Shown: positions 25,040 through 34,095, counted from the stretch's first letter. The stretch: DNA of 64,000 nucleotides from Ruminococcus sp. (GCA_020861185.1 JAJBSV010000010.1:1-64000), one strand, 5' to 3'. Notes: a model not told the origin generated them from the letters alone. Numbers and translations: made by a program.

Positions 25040-26527
25040 TTGCCCGAACGCACCGTCAAACAGCATCCTTTAAGGCTGTTTTCCTACACCACAAACTATT
25101 TCTGGCTTCTTATAATCCCCTTGATAAGAAGCCTTTATTCCATTTCCCTCGATGTCAATTCCCTTCGCGTCTGGCTCGCGGGCACTTGGATGGATTTGCT
25201 CGTAATCGCGGCAATCCTGATTTTTGCGTGGAGACGATGGGAGCGTGTATATGTCCGGTTCGACGACACGAAAATCTCCGTCACCAAGGGAAAAATCTAC
25301 TCGACCTGCGATGTCATCTATTACGACACGATAAGCTCCCTAAGCGTCAATCAGACTCTGTTCCTGAAGCTCTTCGGCGCCTGCACCGTCACCATCGGCA
25401 CGAACGCCGGTGCCATAAGCCGTGCGCAGGACGATATCTCGCTGACTCTCCGTAAATCCGACGCCGACCGGCTCTATGCCCGGGTGAAGAAGTCGAGGGC
25501 AAAGAGCCTTCGCTATTCCGTCACGCCGAACAAATTCAGGCTCATACTCTATTCGTTCATTTCGTCGTCGACCCTTTCGGGGACGGTTGTAATTCTGGCG
25601 TTTCTCTATGAAACATCGCGAATGTTCGACCGAGAGGTTGAGGCACAGCTCATTATGGACACATTGAACGACGTTGTGAATCGGGTTGCCGTGTTCGTAC
25701 CGCCGGTCGTGGTGGGCGTTTCCGTTGTCATAGCTGTCGGCTGGCTGGTCTCGTTCATGACGAACATCTTCAATTTCTGGGACTTCTCGCTGACCCGTTG
25801 CTCGGACAGCCTTTATATCAAGAGCGGTCTCATCGAGCGAAACCGGCATATTCTTTCTCTCGACAAGATAAACAGCGTGGATTTGAGGCAGAATCTCATC
25901 TCAAAATTACTCAGAATCTCGTCTCTTCATTGCGACTGCGCCGGCTACGGCGAAACGGGCAGAGCCGAGACCTCGGTCGTCATGCCGATTGCAACGGAGC
26001 GGGAGATTAACTCCACCGTCGCCGAAATCTTCCCGAACATCCCGTCCGAATCGGTCTATCACAAGCCGAAGCTCGACCTCAAGCCGACATTCCAGAGCTA
26101 CTGGATGTTCTACTATGTGCCGATTATACTTGCGCTCCTTCCGCTGACGGCGTTCTTTGTCCTCTTCGCGATATTCCCCTCGTGGCGCTCGGTTATCCGT
26201 GTCGGAGTTATCGTTGCGGAGGTGCCCGCAGTCTGGCTCACCATCGTCAAGACGCTCGCAATCTTCAAGACCGGCATCGCCGTGAACGGGGATTATGTCA
26301 CGATGCGATACTCGAAATTCTACACCTTCCACACAACGGTCGTCCCGAAGGACAGAATCGTGAAGGTGGTAATCAGGCAGACCTATCTCCAGAACCTCAC
26401 CGGCAACTGCTCCGCCATCATCTACACCTCCTCAAGAGGCACCTCGAAGCACGTCATCACCGGACTCCGCCTCAACCGCACCCTCGGCTTTTTCGAGAAG
26501 AATGGGGTGGATTTGTATTTTGAATAA
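25040..26527 (+). CDS. YdbT-like multi-PH-domain membrane protein
   Basis: The 495-residue protein alternates paired membrane helices (about 20-62, 165-240 and 350-410) with three bacterial PH-like domains. The domain motifs include VRFDDTKISVTKGKIYSTCD, LYIKSGLIERNRHILSLDKI and VTMRYSKFYTFHTTVVPKDR. It probably forms a complex with the smaller PH protein upstream; function is unproven. The start is TTG 25040 behind AGAAGGTG. Confidence 0.82.
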   Translation: MPERTVKQHPLRLFSYTTNYFWLLIIPLIRSLYSISLDVNSLRVWLAGTWMDLLVIAAILIFAWRRWERVYVRFDDTKISVTKGKIYSTCDVIYYDTISSLSVNQTLFLKLFGACTVTIGTNAGAISRAQDDISLTLRKSDADRLYARVKKSRAKSLRYSVTPNKFRLILYSFISSSTLSGTVVILAFLYETSRMFDREVEAQLIMDTLNDVVNRVAVFVPPVVVGVSVVIAVGWLVSFMTNIFNFWDFSLTRCSDSLYIKSGLIERNRHILSLDKINSVDLRQNLISKLLRISSLHCDCAGYGETGRAETSVVMPIATEREINSTVAEIFPNIPSESVYHKPKLDLKPTFQSYWMFYYVPIILALLPLTAFFVLFAIFPSWRSVIRVGVIVAEVPAVWLTIVKTLAIFKTGIAVNGDYVTMRYSKFYTFHTTVVPKDRIVKVVIRQTYLQNLTGNCSAIIYTSSRGTSKHVITGLRLNRTLGFFEKNGVDLYFE

Positions 26528-26534
26528 TCGATTT

Positions 26535-26560
26535 CCCCGCACTCTGCGGGGGATTTTCTT
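26535..26560 (+). terminator. Terminator after the PH-domain gene
   Basis: CCCCGC-ACTCT-GCGGGG followed by GATTTTCTT. The same 17-base hairpin recurs after hicB. Confidence 0.7.
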
Positions 26561-26570
26561 TAAGTGGCTA

Positions 26571-26599
26571 TTGACAAATACACACTCGATGTGTATAAT
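26571..26599 (+). promoter_or_regulatory. hicAB promoter with overlapping palindromic operator
   Basis: TTGACA (26571-26576), 17 bases and TATAAT (26594-26599). A perfect inverted repeat, ATACACA-CTCGA-TGTGTAT (26578-26596), fills the spacer and enters the -10 box. It is a likely binding site for the HicB antitoxin. Confidence 0.8.
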
Positions 26600-26616
26600 A
26601 TAAATATAGGGAGTTG

Positions 26617-26796
26617 ATGCCGGTGAAGAAGAAAGACCTGATAAAATTATTGGAGAGTAACGGATGGTATCTGAAGAGAACCGGCGGGAATCATGACATC
26701 TATACGAACGGTGTCGATTGCGAAACGATACCGAGGCACAACGAAATCAAAGAGAATCTTGCAAAGGCGATAATCAAGCGCAGAGGGCTTAAATAG
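26617..26796 (+). CDS. hicA: HicA-type mRNA interferase toxin
   Basis: The product of about 59 residues has the HicA fold pattern KKDLIKLLESNGWYLKRTGG followed by NHDIY, where the His of GGNH is the expected catalytic residue, and ends AKAIIKRRGLK. HicA cleaves mRNA in the absence of HicB. AGGGAG (26608-26613) stands 3 bases before ATG 26617 but 9 before GTG 26623 (MKKKDLIKLL), so the GTG may be the true start. hicB follows by 19 bases. Confidence 0.92.
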   Translation: MPVKKKDLIKLLESNGWYLKRTGGNHDIYTNGVDCETIPRHNEIKENLAKAIIKRRGLK

Positions 26797-26815
26797 CCGA
26801 CTAAGGAGTGATTTT

Positions 26816-27208
26816 ATGAAAAATTCTTATCCCATCATCCTAACCCCGGACGAGGTTGGGTTCACGGTTTATATTCCGGATTTTGAGATTAATACTGAGG
26901 GCGATACCCTTACCGAGGCTATCGAAATGGCTCGGGACGCTATCGGGCTCATGGGCATCGACATGGAGGACGACAAGAAAGCTCTCCCGATGCCTTCGGA
27001 AATCGGTGCGGTTGACCGCTCCGACAATGATATCGTTACCCTCGTCGACGTCGACTTCTCAGAATACCGCCGCAAAAACGATATGCGAAGTGTCCGCCGC
27101 AACGTAACTCTTCCGTCGTGGCTCGACTATGAAGCCGAGAAAAGCGGTCTCAATGTTTCGGCAATTCTGCAAAAGGCATTGAAGACGGAATTGCATATCA
27201 GTCAGTGA
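26816..27208 (+). CDS. hicB: HicB-type antitoxin
   Basis: The 130-residue protein has the N-terminal partial RNase-H-like HicB fold (YPIILTPDEVGFTVYIPDFE, then TLTEAIEMARDAIGLMGIDM). A C-terminal helix region (RRNVTLPSWLDYEAEKSGLN) resembles a ribbon-helix-helix DNA-binding domain. It should neutralise HicA and repress its own operon through the palindrome at 26578. Confidence 0.92.
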   Translation: MKNSYPIILTPDEVGFTVYIPDFEINTEGDTLTEAIEMARDAIGLMGIDMEDDKKALPMPSEIGAVDRSDNDIVTLVDVDFSEYRRKNDMRSVRRNVTLPSWLDYEAEKSGLNVSAILQKALKTELHISQ

Positions 27209-27215
27209 TACAAGT

Positions 27216-27242
27216 CCCCGCACTCTGCGGGGATTTTTCTTT
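27216..27242 (+). terminator. Terminator of hicAB
   Basis: CCCCGCACTCTGCGGGG followed by ATTTTTCTTT, nearly identical to the hairpin just before the hicAB promoter. Confidence 0.8.
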
Positions 27243-27427
27243 CTCACCACCACACCCGCTAACGAATTTGGTCATTTTCACGAAAAAACGCCTCTATTCA
27301 CAATTTAGTAACACACTGAGGCTGAAAATATGCTACAATCTTTGTAATAGTCGATAATTGTGCTTGTTTATATTGAGCAGTGCAGTTTTTGCTCAGTTCA
27401 AAATCTAATGAATCAGGAGAGAAAACC

Positions 27428-28513
27428 ATGTCCAACAGACTTTTCCAAGGTATAATTCAGCGGATGCAGGAGGTTGTCAAATGCGAAATCGGAGTTATTG
27501 ACTGCGACTCCCATATCGTCGCTTGCAGTGATTCCTCTAAGGTAGGTTACACAAACGACCTGATCTCCTCGGAGCTGAGCGAATCCTATGATTACTTCAT
27601 GCGCGACGGTTATACCTATATGCCCATCGGCGGCAAGGGTTCTGCTGAGTTCTATGTCTTCGTCGAAGGCACTGACGAGCAGGCGTATAAATATGCGGGG
27701 CTTCTCTGCATCAGCCTTGAGAATGTCCAGCAGCTCTACGACGAGAAGTACGACAGGGGCAACTTCGTCAAGAACGTCGTCCTCGACAACATCCTTCCCG
27801 GCGATATCCCGCTTAAGGCTCGGGAGCTCCACTTCAACTCGAACGTCCCGAGAGCCGTCTTCCTCATAAGAATCATCTCGTCGAACGACATTTCCGCTTT
27901 CGACGTTATCCAGAACCTCTTCCCGGACAAGACCAAGGACTTCACCTTCACCATCAACGACAAGGATATCGTCCTCGTCAAGGAAGTGCGCTCCCTTAAC
28001 GACCCGAGCGACCTCGAGAAGCTTGCCTATTCGATTGCGGACACGCTCCTGAGCGAGTTCTATACAAGGGTCAACATCGGTCTCGGTACTATTGTGGATG
28101 ACGTCAGAAACCTCGCCGCTTCCTTCAAGGAAGCGCAGATGGCTTTGGAAGTCGGAAAGGTATTCGACACCGAGAAGAGCATCGTAAGCTACGAGAACCT
28201 CGGCATCGCTAGACTCATCTATCACCTGCCGACCACCCTCTGTGAGACCTTCCTTAAAGAAGTCTTCAAGAAGGGCTCGATTGAGTCCCTCGACCAGGAA
28301 ACGCTCTTCACAATCCAGAAGTTCTTCGAGAACAATCTGAACGTTTCCGAGACCTCAAGAAAACTCTTCGTCCACAGAAACACTCTCGTCTACAGACTCG
28401 AAAAAATCAAGAAGCTCACCGGCTTGGATTTAAGAGAGTTCGACCACGCAATCGTATTCAAGATTGCCCTCATGGTCAAGAAGTATTTAACCGCAAACCC
28501 TGTTAAGTTCTGA
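27428..28513 (+). CDS. CdaR/PucR-like helix-turn-helix regulator
   Basis: The 361-residue protein has a sensory-like N-terminal part (GVIDCDSHIVACSDSSKVG), a central GGDEF-like region with NIGLGTIVDDVRNLAASFKE and a C-terminal PucR-type HTH (about 300-355, NLNVSETSRKLFVHRNTLVY and RLEKIKKLTGLDLREFDHAI). Such proteins bind DNA as activators; the signal is unknown. The ATG at 27428 follows AGGAGAG. It directly precedes ftsE and may influence the division-hydrolase cluster. Confidence 0.8.
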   Translation: MSNRLFQGIIQRMQEVVKCEIGVIDCDSHIVACSDSSKVGYTNDLISSELSESYDYFMRDGYTYMPIGGKGSAEFYVFVEGTDEQAYKYAGLLCISLENVQQLYDEKYDRGNFVKNVVLDNILPGDIPLKARELHFNSNVPRAVFLIRIISSNDISAFDVIQNLFPDKTKDFTFTINDKDIVLVKEVRSLNDPSDLEKLAYSIADTLLSEFYTRVNIGLGTIVDDVRNLAASFKEAQMALEVGKVFDTEKSIVSYENLGIARLIYHLPTTLCETFLKEVFKKGSIESLDQETLFTIQKFFENNLNVSETSRKLFVHRNTLVYRLEKIKKLTGLDLREFDHAIVFKIALMVKKYLTANPVKF

Positions 28514-28529
28514 TTTCAAAACTAATAAG

Positions 28530-28552
28530 CCGCGAAATTTCGCGGCTTAACT
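28530..28552. other. Perfect 22-base palindrome between regulator and ftsE
   Basis: AAGCCGCGAAATTTCGCGGC plus TT forms a perfect palindrome without a T-run. It could be a weak terminator, a processing hairpin or an operator. Confidence 0.4.
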
Positions 28553-28575
28553 ACGCACTAACTACGGAGAATAAA

Positions 28576-29259
28576 ATGGTAGAATTCAAAAATGTCTCGT
28601 ACACATACCCCAACGGACAACATGCGCTGTCCAAGGTGAACCTGGATATATCGGACGGGGAATTTGCCTTTGTCGTCGGTGCTTCCGGCGCGGGCAAGTC
28701 CACGCTCATAAAACTGATTTTAAGAGAACTCACCGCCACTCAGGGCGAAATTCATGTCAACGGTTTCGACCTTGGGAAGCTGAAGCCGAGAAAGGTCCCG
28801 GAGCTCAGGCGCACCATCGGCGTCGTATTTCAGGACTTCCGGCTTATCCCGAACCTGACCGTCTACGACAACGTCGCATTTGCGCTTCGTGCAATCGACG
28901 CGCCAACAAAATACATCCGCTCAAGAGTGCCCTATGTAATAAGCCTCGTCGGGCTCGCACAGAAGGCTAAGTCCTATCCGAACGACCTTTCGGGCGGCGA
29001 ACAGCAGAGAGTTGCCCTCGCCAGAGCCCTCGTCAACGACCCACAGCTCATCATCGCCGATGAGCCGACGGGAAATGTCGACCCGGCAAGAAGCTTCGAG
29101 ATTGTCGATCTCCTCAAGGGCATCAACGCCTGCGGAACGACAGTCCTGATGGTAACCCACCAGCACGATCTGGTCCGCTACTTCGGCGGAAGAATCATAA
29201 ATATCAACACCGGCGAGATTGTCTTTGATGAAGTCATAGGAGGAGCAGATGAGGCCTAA
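28576..29259 (+). CDS. ftsE: Cell division ATP-binding protein FtsE
   Basis: FtsE is the ATPase that, with FtsX, switches on peptidoglycan hydrolases at the septum. The 227-residue product has Walker A GASGAGKST, the ABC signature LSGGEQQRVALARAL and Walker B IIADEPTGN. It overlaps ftsX by 11 bases. Confidence 0.95.
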   Translation: MVEFKNVSYTYPNGQHALSKVNLDISDGEFAFVVGASGAGKSTLIKLILRELTATQGEIHVNGFDLGKLKPRKVPELRRTIGVVFQDFRLIPNLTVYDNVAFALRAIDAPTKYIRSRVPYVISLVGLAQKAKSYPNDLSGGEQQRVALARALVNDPQLIIADEPTGNVDPARSFEIVDLLKGINACGTTVLMVTHQHDLVRYFGGRIININTGEIVFDEVIGGADEA

Positions 29260-30154
29260 TAGCGTTAAATACCTTGTGGGGCAGGGCTTCAGAGGTATAT
29301 GGTACAACAGAATCAACTCGTTTGCCTCGCTCTGCATCATCACCATCTCGCTTCTAATGGTCGGAGTTTGCGTACTTTTGGGTGCCAACATCAACGAAAT
29401 GATTGGCGCAATCGAGGACAAGAACGAGGTCGTCGTCATTATCGAGGACGGAGCGCCAGACAACAACATAACCCTTCTCGGCGAACAGCTCGCCGAAAAC
29501 GACAACATTTTCGAAGTCACCTTCTATTCGAAGGAGGAGGCTTGGGAAGAAATGCAGGAGAGCATGACCGACGAGGAAAAGAGCCTCTTCGAGCTCATCG
29601 AGGACAATCCCCTTCCCGACTCCTATAAGTGCAGGGTTTCCGACATAACCCTTCTTGATGAGACGGTTGCGGAAATCGAACAGCTCCAGTCGGTCGAAAG
29701 CGTTTCGGCGTCAACCGAATTTGCGAGCATCCTGATAAGCATCAGAAACATCTTCGGAGTGCTCTTCACAGCCCTCACGGCGGCTCTGATTGTGGTCTGC
29801 TTCGTAATCATTTCGAACACCACCCGCACGAGCGTCTATGCCCGGCGGCGTGAAATCAACATCATGCGCTATGTCGGCGCGTCGAAGAGCTTCATCCGTA
29901 TTCCCTTCTTTGTTGAAGGCGTCGTCCTCGGCATGCTGTCAAGTGTGATTGCCTACGGGCTCACATGGCTCGCCTATGTCAACGTGTATGACACACTTTC
30001 TCAGGACTTCGAAATCTGGACGATATTCGGCGTGAACGGACTCATCGCATGGAACGACATCGCCGTTGTAACCGCCATCGCCTATCTCATCGCGGGAATC
30101 GTGATTTCCGGCATAGGCACGGTATTCTCAACACGAAAACACTTAAACGTCTAG
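29249..30154 (+). CDS. ftsX: Cell division protein FtsX
   Basis: The 301-residue membrane protein has four helices (about 24-46, 172-195, 220-245 and 270-293) and a large extracellular loop. It carries conserved features NRINSFASLCIITISL, TRTSVYARRREINIMRYVGA and FIRIPFFVEGVVLG. It probably passes FtsE ATP hydrolysis to the M23 hydrolase encoded next. Confidence 0.94.
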   Translation: MRPNSVKYLVGQGFRGIWYNRINSFASLCIITISLLMVGVCVLLGANINEMIGAIEDKNEVVVIIEDGAPDNNITLLGEQLAENDNIFEVTFYSKEEAWEEMQESMTDEEKSLFELIEDNPLPDSYKCRVSDITLLDETVAEIEQLQSVESVSASTEFASILISIRNIFGVLFTALTAALIVVCFVIISNTTRTSVYARRREINIMRYVGASKSFIRIPFFVEGVVLGMLSSVIAYGLTWLAYVNVYDTLSQDFEIWTIFGVNGLIAWNDIAVVTAIAYLIAGIVISGIGTVFSTRKHLNV

Positions 30155-30198
30155 CAGTTCGCTGACGCGAACTTTTCCCATACAGGAAGGACTTCCTA

Positions 30199-31503
30199 AT
30201 GAAACATCGCACATTTTTTAAACGCTTCAATATATTCTTGACCGCCCTGGTTGTTGGGTTGACGGGAATCTTTCTGTCGACCGGCACGGCGTTCATCCAC
30301 GCAGACTCTTCGCAGGAAGAGCTTGAGGACAGACTCTCGGAAATCGCCGACGAGATGGACAAGCTCGACGCAAAGATTGACTCCATGCAGGACGACATCG
30401 ACAAGGAAGAGGAATATCAGGACTCTATCGACGAACAGATTGAGACCACCGAGGAATACATAAGGACTCTGGCGGAGCTCATCTCGGAATACAACTCCCA
30501 GATTGAAGACCTCGAATCCGAAATTGCGGAGCGCGAGGAGGACATCGCCGCAACGGAGGAAAAAATCGCCGCCGAGGAGGAGGAAATCGACTATAACGTC
30601 GACCTCTATTCGAAGAGAATAAGAGCCCTCTATGTCTCGCAAAACGACTCGATTGCGGGGATTCTTCTCGGGTCGAGCGACTTCTTCGACATGCTGATGC
30701 GAATCGAGCTTATAACGAGGGTTGCGGAATATAACAACGACCTCATCCAGACGCTTCTTGACCTCAAGGAGAGCTACGAAAACGACAAGGCGGAACTCGA
30801 AGGCAAGATAGCAGACCTCGAAGCCGCCATCGCCGAAGTAGACGCGAAAAAGCAGGAGGTCGAAGACAGAAAGGCTGAGTGGGAAGAAGAGCTCGACGGC
30901 TTGGAAGAGCTCTATGCCGAGAGCAAGGCTCAGATTAAGGCTCTCGAGGCTCAGCAGGCTTCCTATGAAGCTAACAAGGCTCAGCTCGAAAAAGAGCAGG
31001 CTGAAATAGAAGAGGAAATCGAGCGAATCATCCGTGAGAACGCAAGAAGCGAATATATCGGCGACCTTGAGCTCGGCACCTTCCTCTGGCCCTGCCCGGG
31101 ATACTACACCATCACCTCCGGCTACGGCTCACGTTGGGGCTCGATGCACTACGGCATCGACATCTCCGGCTCGGGCATCATGGGCGCAGACATAACAGCT
31201 GCGAACTCCGGCTATGTCCTGACCGTTTATAACGGCTGTACGCATAACTATGGCAAGAGCTCGTCCTGCGGATGCGGAGGCGGCTTCGGCAACTACTGCA
31301 TCATCGACCACGGCGGCGGATACGTCACGCTTTATGCTCACGCCACGAAGATAACCGTCAGCGAAGGCGACTATGTCAATACCGGCGACGTCATCGGCAC
31401 CGTCGGCTCCACCGGCTACTCGACAGGTGCTCACCTGCACTTTGAAATCCGTGTAGACGGCGAAAGACTCGACCCGGAGAGCTTCAATCTTATCAAATAT
31501 TAA
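30199..31503 (+). CDS. FtsEX-linked murein hydrolase, coiled coil plus M23 domain
   Basis: The 434-residue secreted protein has a signal peptide (about 1-34), a long coiled coil (about 35-275) and a C-terminal M23/LytM endopeptidase domain (about 300-430). It is analogous to EnvC/PcsB partners of FtsEX. Zinc-site residues are seen in HYGIDISG and HLHFEIRVDG, with LYAHATK between. An insert containing CTHNYGKSSSCGCGGGFGN near 355-375 is unusual. Position straight after ftsX supports activation by FtsEX. Confidence 0.9.
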   Translation: MKHRTFFKRFNIFLTALVVGLTGIFLSTGTAFIHADSSQEELEDRLSEIADEMDKLDAKIDSMQDDIDKEEEYQDSIDEQIETTEEYIRTLAELISEYNSQIEDLESEIAEREEDIAATEEKIAAEEEEIDYNVDLYSKRIRALYVSQNDSIAGILLGSSDFFDMLMRIELITRVAEYNNDLIQTLLDLKESYENDKAELEGKIADLEAAIAEVDAKKQEVEDRKAEWEEELDGLEELYAESKAQIKALEAQQASYEANKAQLEKEQAEIEEEIERIIRENARSEYIGDLELGTFLWPCPGYYTITSGYGSRWGSMHYGIDISGSGIMGADITAANSGYVLTVYNGCTHNYGKSSSCGCGGGFGNYCIIDHGGGYVTLYAHATKITVSEGDYVNTGDVIGTVGSTGYSTGAHLHFEIRVDGERLDPESFNLIKY

Positions 31504-31505
31504 AA

Positions 31506-31552
31506 GATGACCTTCGGTCATCTTCGAAAGTTCGGCAAAGCCGAACTTCCAA
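31506..31552 (+). other. Two tandem hairpins between hydrolase and S41 genes
   Basis: GATGACC-TTC-GGTCATC and GAAGTTCGG-like arms (AGTTCGG..CCGAACT) lie in the 77-base gap. No strong T-run follows, so processing or partial attenuation is likelier than full termination. Confidence 0.5.
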
Positions 31553-31580
31553 CCCAGCACTAAGGAGAGAACGCGACCTT

Positions 31581-32798
31581 ATGAACAAAAAAATATCCCT
31601 CGGGCTCGCCATCTCTCTTATGGCGATTGCGGCGGCTCTGACGTTTATCATCTCGACGAGCTATTCCGTCAGCCTCTATAACAACCTGATTTCCGACGTC
31701 CAACAGCGTGCGGAGATGTATACAAAGCTCGAGCAGATTGATACCTACGTCCGCTCCTACTATAACGGCATCATCGACGAGGATGAGCTTATCGAGTCGC
31801 TTGCGGAAGCCTATATCGGCGTTCTGGGCGACGCAACTGGCGGTGCCACCGCTGAATACTACGACGAGAACGAATACGAGCTCTATCAGGAGCATGTAAG
31901 CGGAACTCACCTCGGCGTGGGAATCTATTTCGAGGATGTCGGCGGTTGCCCGAGCGTTACGGACATCATCCCGAACGGTCCTGCAGAATCGGCGGGAATC
32001 TCGGTCGGCGACAGCATCATCGAGATTAACGGCTACTCGGTTCTCGAGATGGGCTATGACTGGGCTTACTCCATGCTCACATCCGAGGCGGGCACCCAGC
32101 TTACGCTCACCGTCCGCTCATCGGGAGAAGACATGAGCTACACCCTCACCACCGTCCAGATGACCGTTGCGACCGTCAGCTCGGACAGCTTCGACGGCTA
32201 CGGCTATATAAAAGTAAACGAATTCTCGGAAATAACCTACCGCCAGTTCATTGCGGCATATCTGAGCCTTCTGTCGGACAGCTCAACAACCGGCATCATA
32301 ATCGACCTTCGGAACAACTCGGGCGTTATCTTCGACCCGGTCTTCAACCTTCTGAATGTCCTTCTGCCGGCGGATTCAATCCCCTATATCTCGACCTCTC
32401 TTGACGGCACCCAGTCTTCGGGCGACCTCTGCGACGGCACCAATACGCCGTCTGTCCCCGTTGTAGTCCTCGTAAATTCGAGAACCTCGGGACCGGCGGA
32501 GCTCTTCGCGGCGGCTCTTCGTGACGGCTTGGGCGCGACGATTATCGGAAGCACCACTGCCGGCTCGGCTCAGCTCACCGAGGTCTACAGCTTATACGAC
32601 AGCACAGCGATAAGCATCCCGACGGTGACCCTTTCGGGACCGCTCACGGAATTCTCCGGCACCGGCGTCAAGCCCGACTATGAAGTCACCCTCGCGGCAG
32701 ACCTGAACTCGGATTTGAAGCTTCTCGACGAAACCACCGACGGTTGTATCAAGAAAGCGATTGAAGTCCTTTCGCAGAGCGGTACGACGGCAGAATAA
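31581..32798 (+). CDS. S41/CtpA-like PDZ protein with lost catalytic dyad
   Basis: The 405-residue protein has an N-terminal membrane anchor (about 8-30), a PDZ domain (about 105-190, VTDIIPNGPAESAGISVGDS) and an S41 protease-like domain. In active CtpA/Tsp enzymes the core reads SASASE with Ser and later TFGKG with Lys. Here the matching segments are RTSGPAELFAAALRD and STTAGSAQLTEV. The expected Ser position is Gly and the Lys position is Ser. It is probably a pseudoprotease, perhaps a scaffold for the FtsEX-hydrolase system encoded in front of it. Confidence 0.85.
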   Translation: MNKKISLGLAISLMAIAAALTFIISTSYSVSLYNNLISDVQQRAEMYTKLEQIDTYVRSYYNGIIDEDELIESLAEAYIGVLGDATGGATAEYYDENEYELYQEHVSGTHLGVGIYFEDVGGCPSVTDIIPNGPAESAGISVGDSIIEINGYSVLEMGYDWAYSMLTSEAGTQLTLTVRSSGEDMSYTLTTVQMTVATVSSDSFDGYGYIKVNEFSEITYRQFIAAYLSLLSDSSTTGIIIDLRNNSGVIFDPVFNLLNVLLPADSIPYISTSLDGTQSSGDLCDGTNTPSVPVVVLVNSRTSGPAELFAAALRDGLGATIIGSTTAGSAQLTEVYSLYDSTAISIPTVTLSGPLTEFSGTGVKPDYEVTLAADLNSDLKLLDETTDGCIKKAIEVLSQSGTTAE

Positions 32799-32932
32799 AC
32801 CCCTCCGGCACTTCGTGCCACCTCCCCCTTTCAGGGGAGGCTTTTTTGTTCTATCAGAAATTTTGTGCAGAATGCAAAAAGGCTCCCCTGAAAGGGGAGC
32901 TGGATGCGCCGCAGGCGCAGACTGAGGGGTTT
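32797..32932. repeat. Double-hairpin repeat between convergent genes, copy 2
   Basis: AAACCCCTC begins inside the TAA stop of the S41 gene, and GAGGGGTTT ends inside the stop of the convergent NUDIX gene. Two outward-facing terminator hairpins lie between, as in copy 1. Confidence 0.85.
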
Positions 32933-33488
32933 ACCCTCGCATCATATTCGCCTTCAAAATTGCCAGTTGCGTCTTACTGTCCGGAATTTCGCCGTTCATG
33001 ACCATTTCGACGGCTTTGTCGAACGGGATTTTTACGACGTCGATGAACTCGCCGGGGTCAAGGTTCTGCTCGCCGAAGTCGAGCCCTTCTGCCATATACA
33101 TGTATATGATTTCCGTGTCATAGGCGACCGTCGGGTAGAGGTTCCCGAGGTATGTAATCTTCTCTGCCGTTGCGCCGACCTCTTCTTTGAGCTCGCGGAT
33201 GCCGCAGTTTATCGGCTCCTCGTTTCCTTCACGCTTGCCGGCGGGAAGCTCCAAGAGCACCGTCTTGAACGGGTATCTGAACTGCCGGACGAAGATTATT
33301 TCATCGTCATCCGTAAGCGGCAGGACGCACACGCCGCCGTTATGCTCGATGACTTCCCTAAAGCTCGTTCTGCCGCTCTCAAGGAGAACCTTGTCCCTCC
33401 GAAGATTAACGACTTTTCCCTCGAAGATTCGCTCCGTTCCGAGCGTCTCTTCGTTTAAATGCTTCGGGATTTCAGTTTCTGTTCCCAT
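32931..33488 (-). CDS. NUDIX hydrolase, ADP-ribose pyrophosphatase type
   Basis: The 185-residue protein has a complete Nudix box: GKREGN, E, then RELKEEVG, matching G-x5-E-x7-REU-x-EE-x-G. FVRQFRYP and LLELPAGK before it are typical of ADP-ribose pyrophosphatases. It starts 1 base after the lexA stop and so is in the murC-lexA transcription unit. Confidence 0.88.
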   Translation of the reverse strand: MGTETEIPKHLNEETLGTERIFEGKVVNLRRDKVLLESGRTSFREVIEHNGGVCVLPLTDDDEIIFVRQFRYPFKTVLLELPAGKREGNEEPINCGIRELKEEVGATAEKITYLGNLYPTVAYDTEIIYMYMAEGLDFGEQNLDPGEFIDVVKIPFDKAVEMVMNGEIPDSKTQLAILKANMMRG

Positions 33489-33489
33489 A

Positions 33490-34095
33490 TTAATCCTCCA
33501 GATAACGAATTACTGCGACGACCTTGCCTATAATCGACACTGAGTCGGAGATAATCGGCTCCATTTCGTCGTTTTCCGGTTGCAAGCGGTAGTGACCGTC
33601 TTCCTTGTAAAAGCGCTTTACGGTGGCGTCCTCTTCGTCTACGAGGGTGACGACGATATCGCCGTTCTCGGCGGTTGCGCACTGCTCGACGACGACTGTG
33701 TCTCCATCAAGGATTGCGGCGTTAATCATCGACTCGCCACGAACCTTTAGCGCAAAGAGCTTGCCGTCATAGTGCTTAGATGAAGTGAAATTAAGATACC
33801 CTTCAATCTCCTGAATAGCTGTAATCGGAATTCCGGCGGTGACTGTGCCAAGGATCGGAACCTTCTGTCCCCTCTCCTCTCCGACAAGCTTAAGTGCACG
33901 GTTAAGGTGCCCGTCCGGCTTCTCGATGAGACCTGCGTCCGCAAGCTTCTGAATGCTTCTGTGGATGGTAGAGGTTGAGGGGTTGCCTATCGCCTTGCAT
34001 ATCTCGCGAACAGTGGGCATAACGCCGACCTCTGCTCCCTGTCTTATACATTCGTAAACCGCTCTGTCTCTGTCATTAAGTTTGACTTCTGCCAT
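33490..34095 (-). CDS. lexA: LexA SOS repressor
   Basis: The 201-residue protein has an N-terminal winged HTH (PTVREICKAIGNPSTSTIHR, about 27-46), the Ala-Gly self-cleavage site in TVTAGIP, the catalytic Ser in VRGESM and the Lys in ATVKRFYK. It represses DNA-damage genes and cleaves itself when RecA is active. Its start overlaps the end of murC by 20 bases, so it is transcribed with murC, an unusual pairing. Confidence 0.95.
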   Translation of the reverse strand: MAEVKLNDRDRAVYECIRQGAEVGVMPTVREICKAIGNPSTSTIHRSIQKLADAGLIEKPDGHLNRALKLVGEERGQKVPILGTVTAGIPITAIQEIEGYLNFTSSKHYDGKLFALKVRGESMINAAILDGDTVVVEQCATAENGDIVVTLVDEEDATVKRFYKEDGHYRLQPENDEMEPIISDSVSIIGKVVAVIRYLED

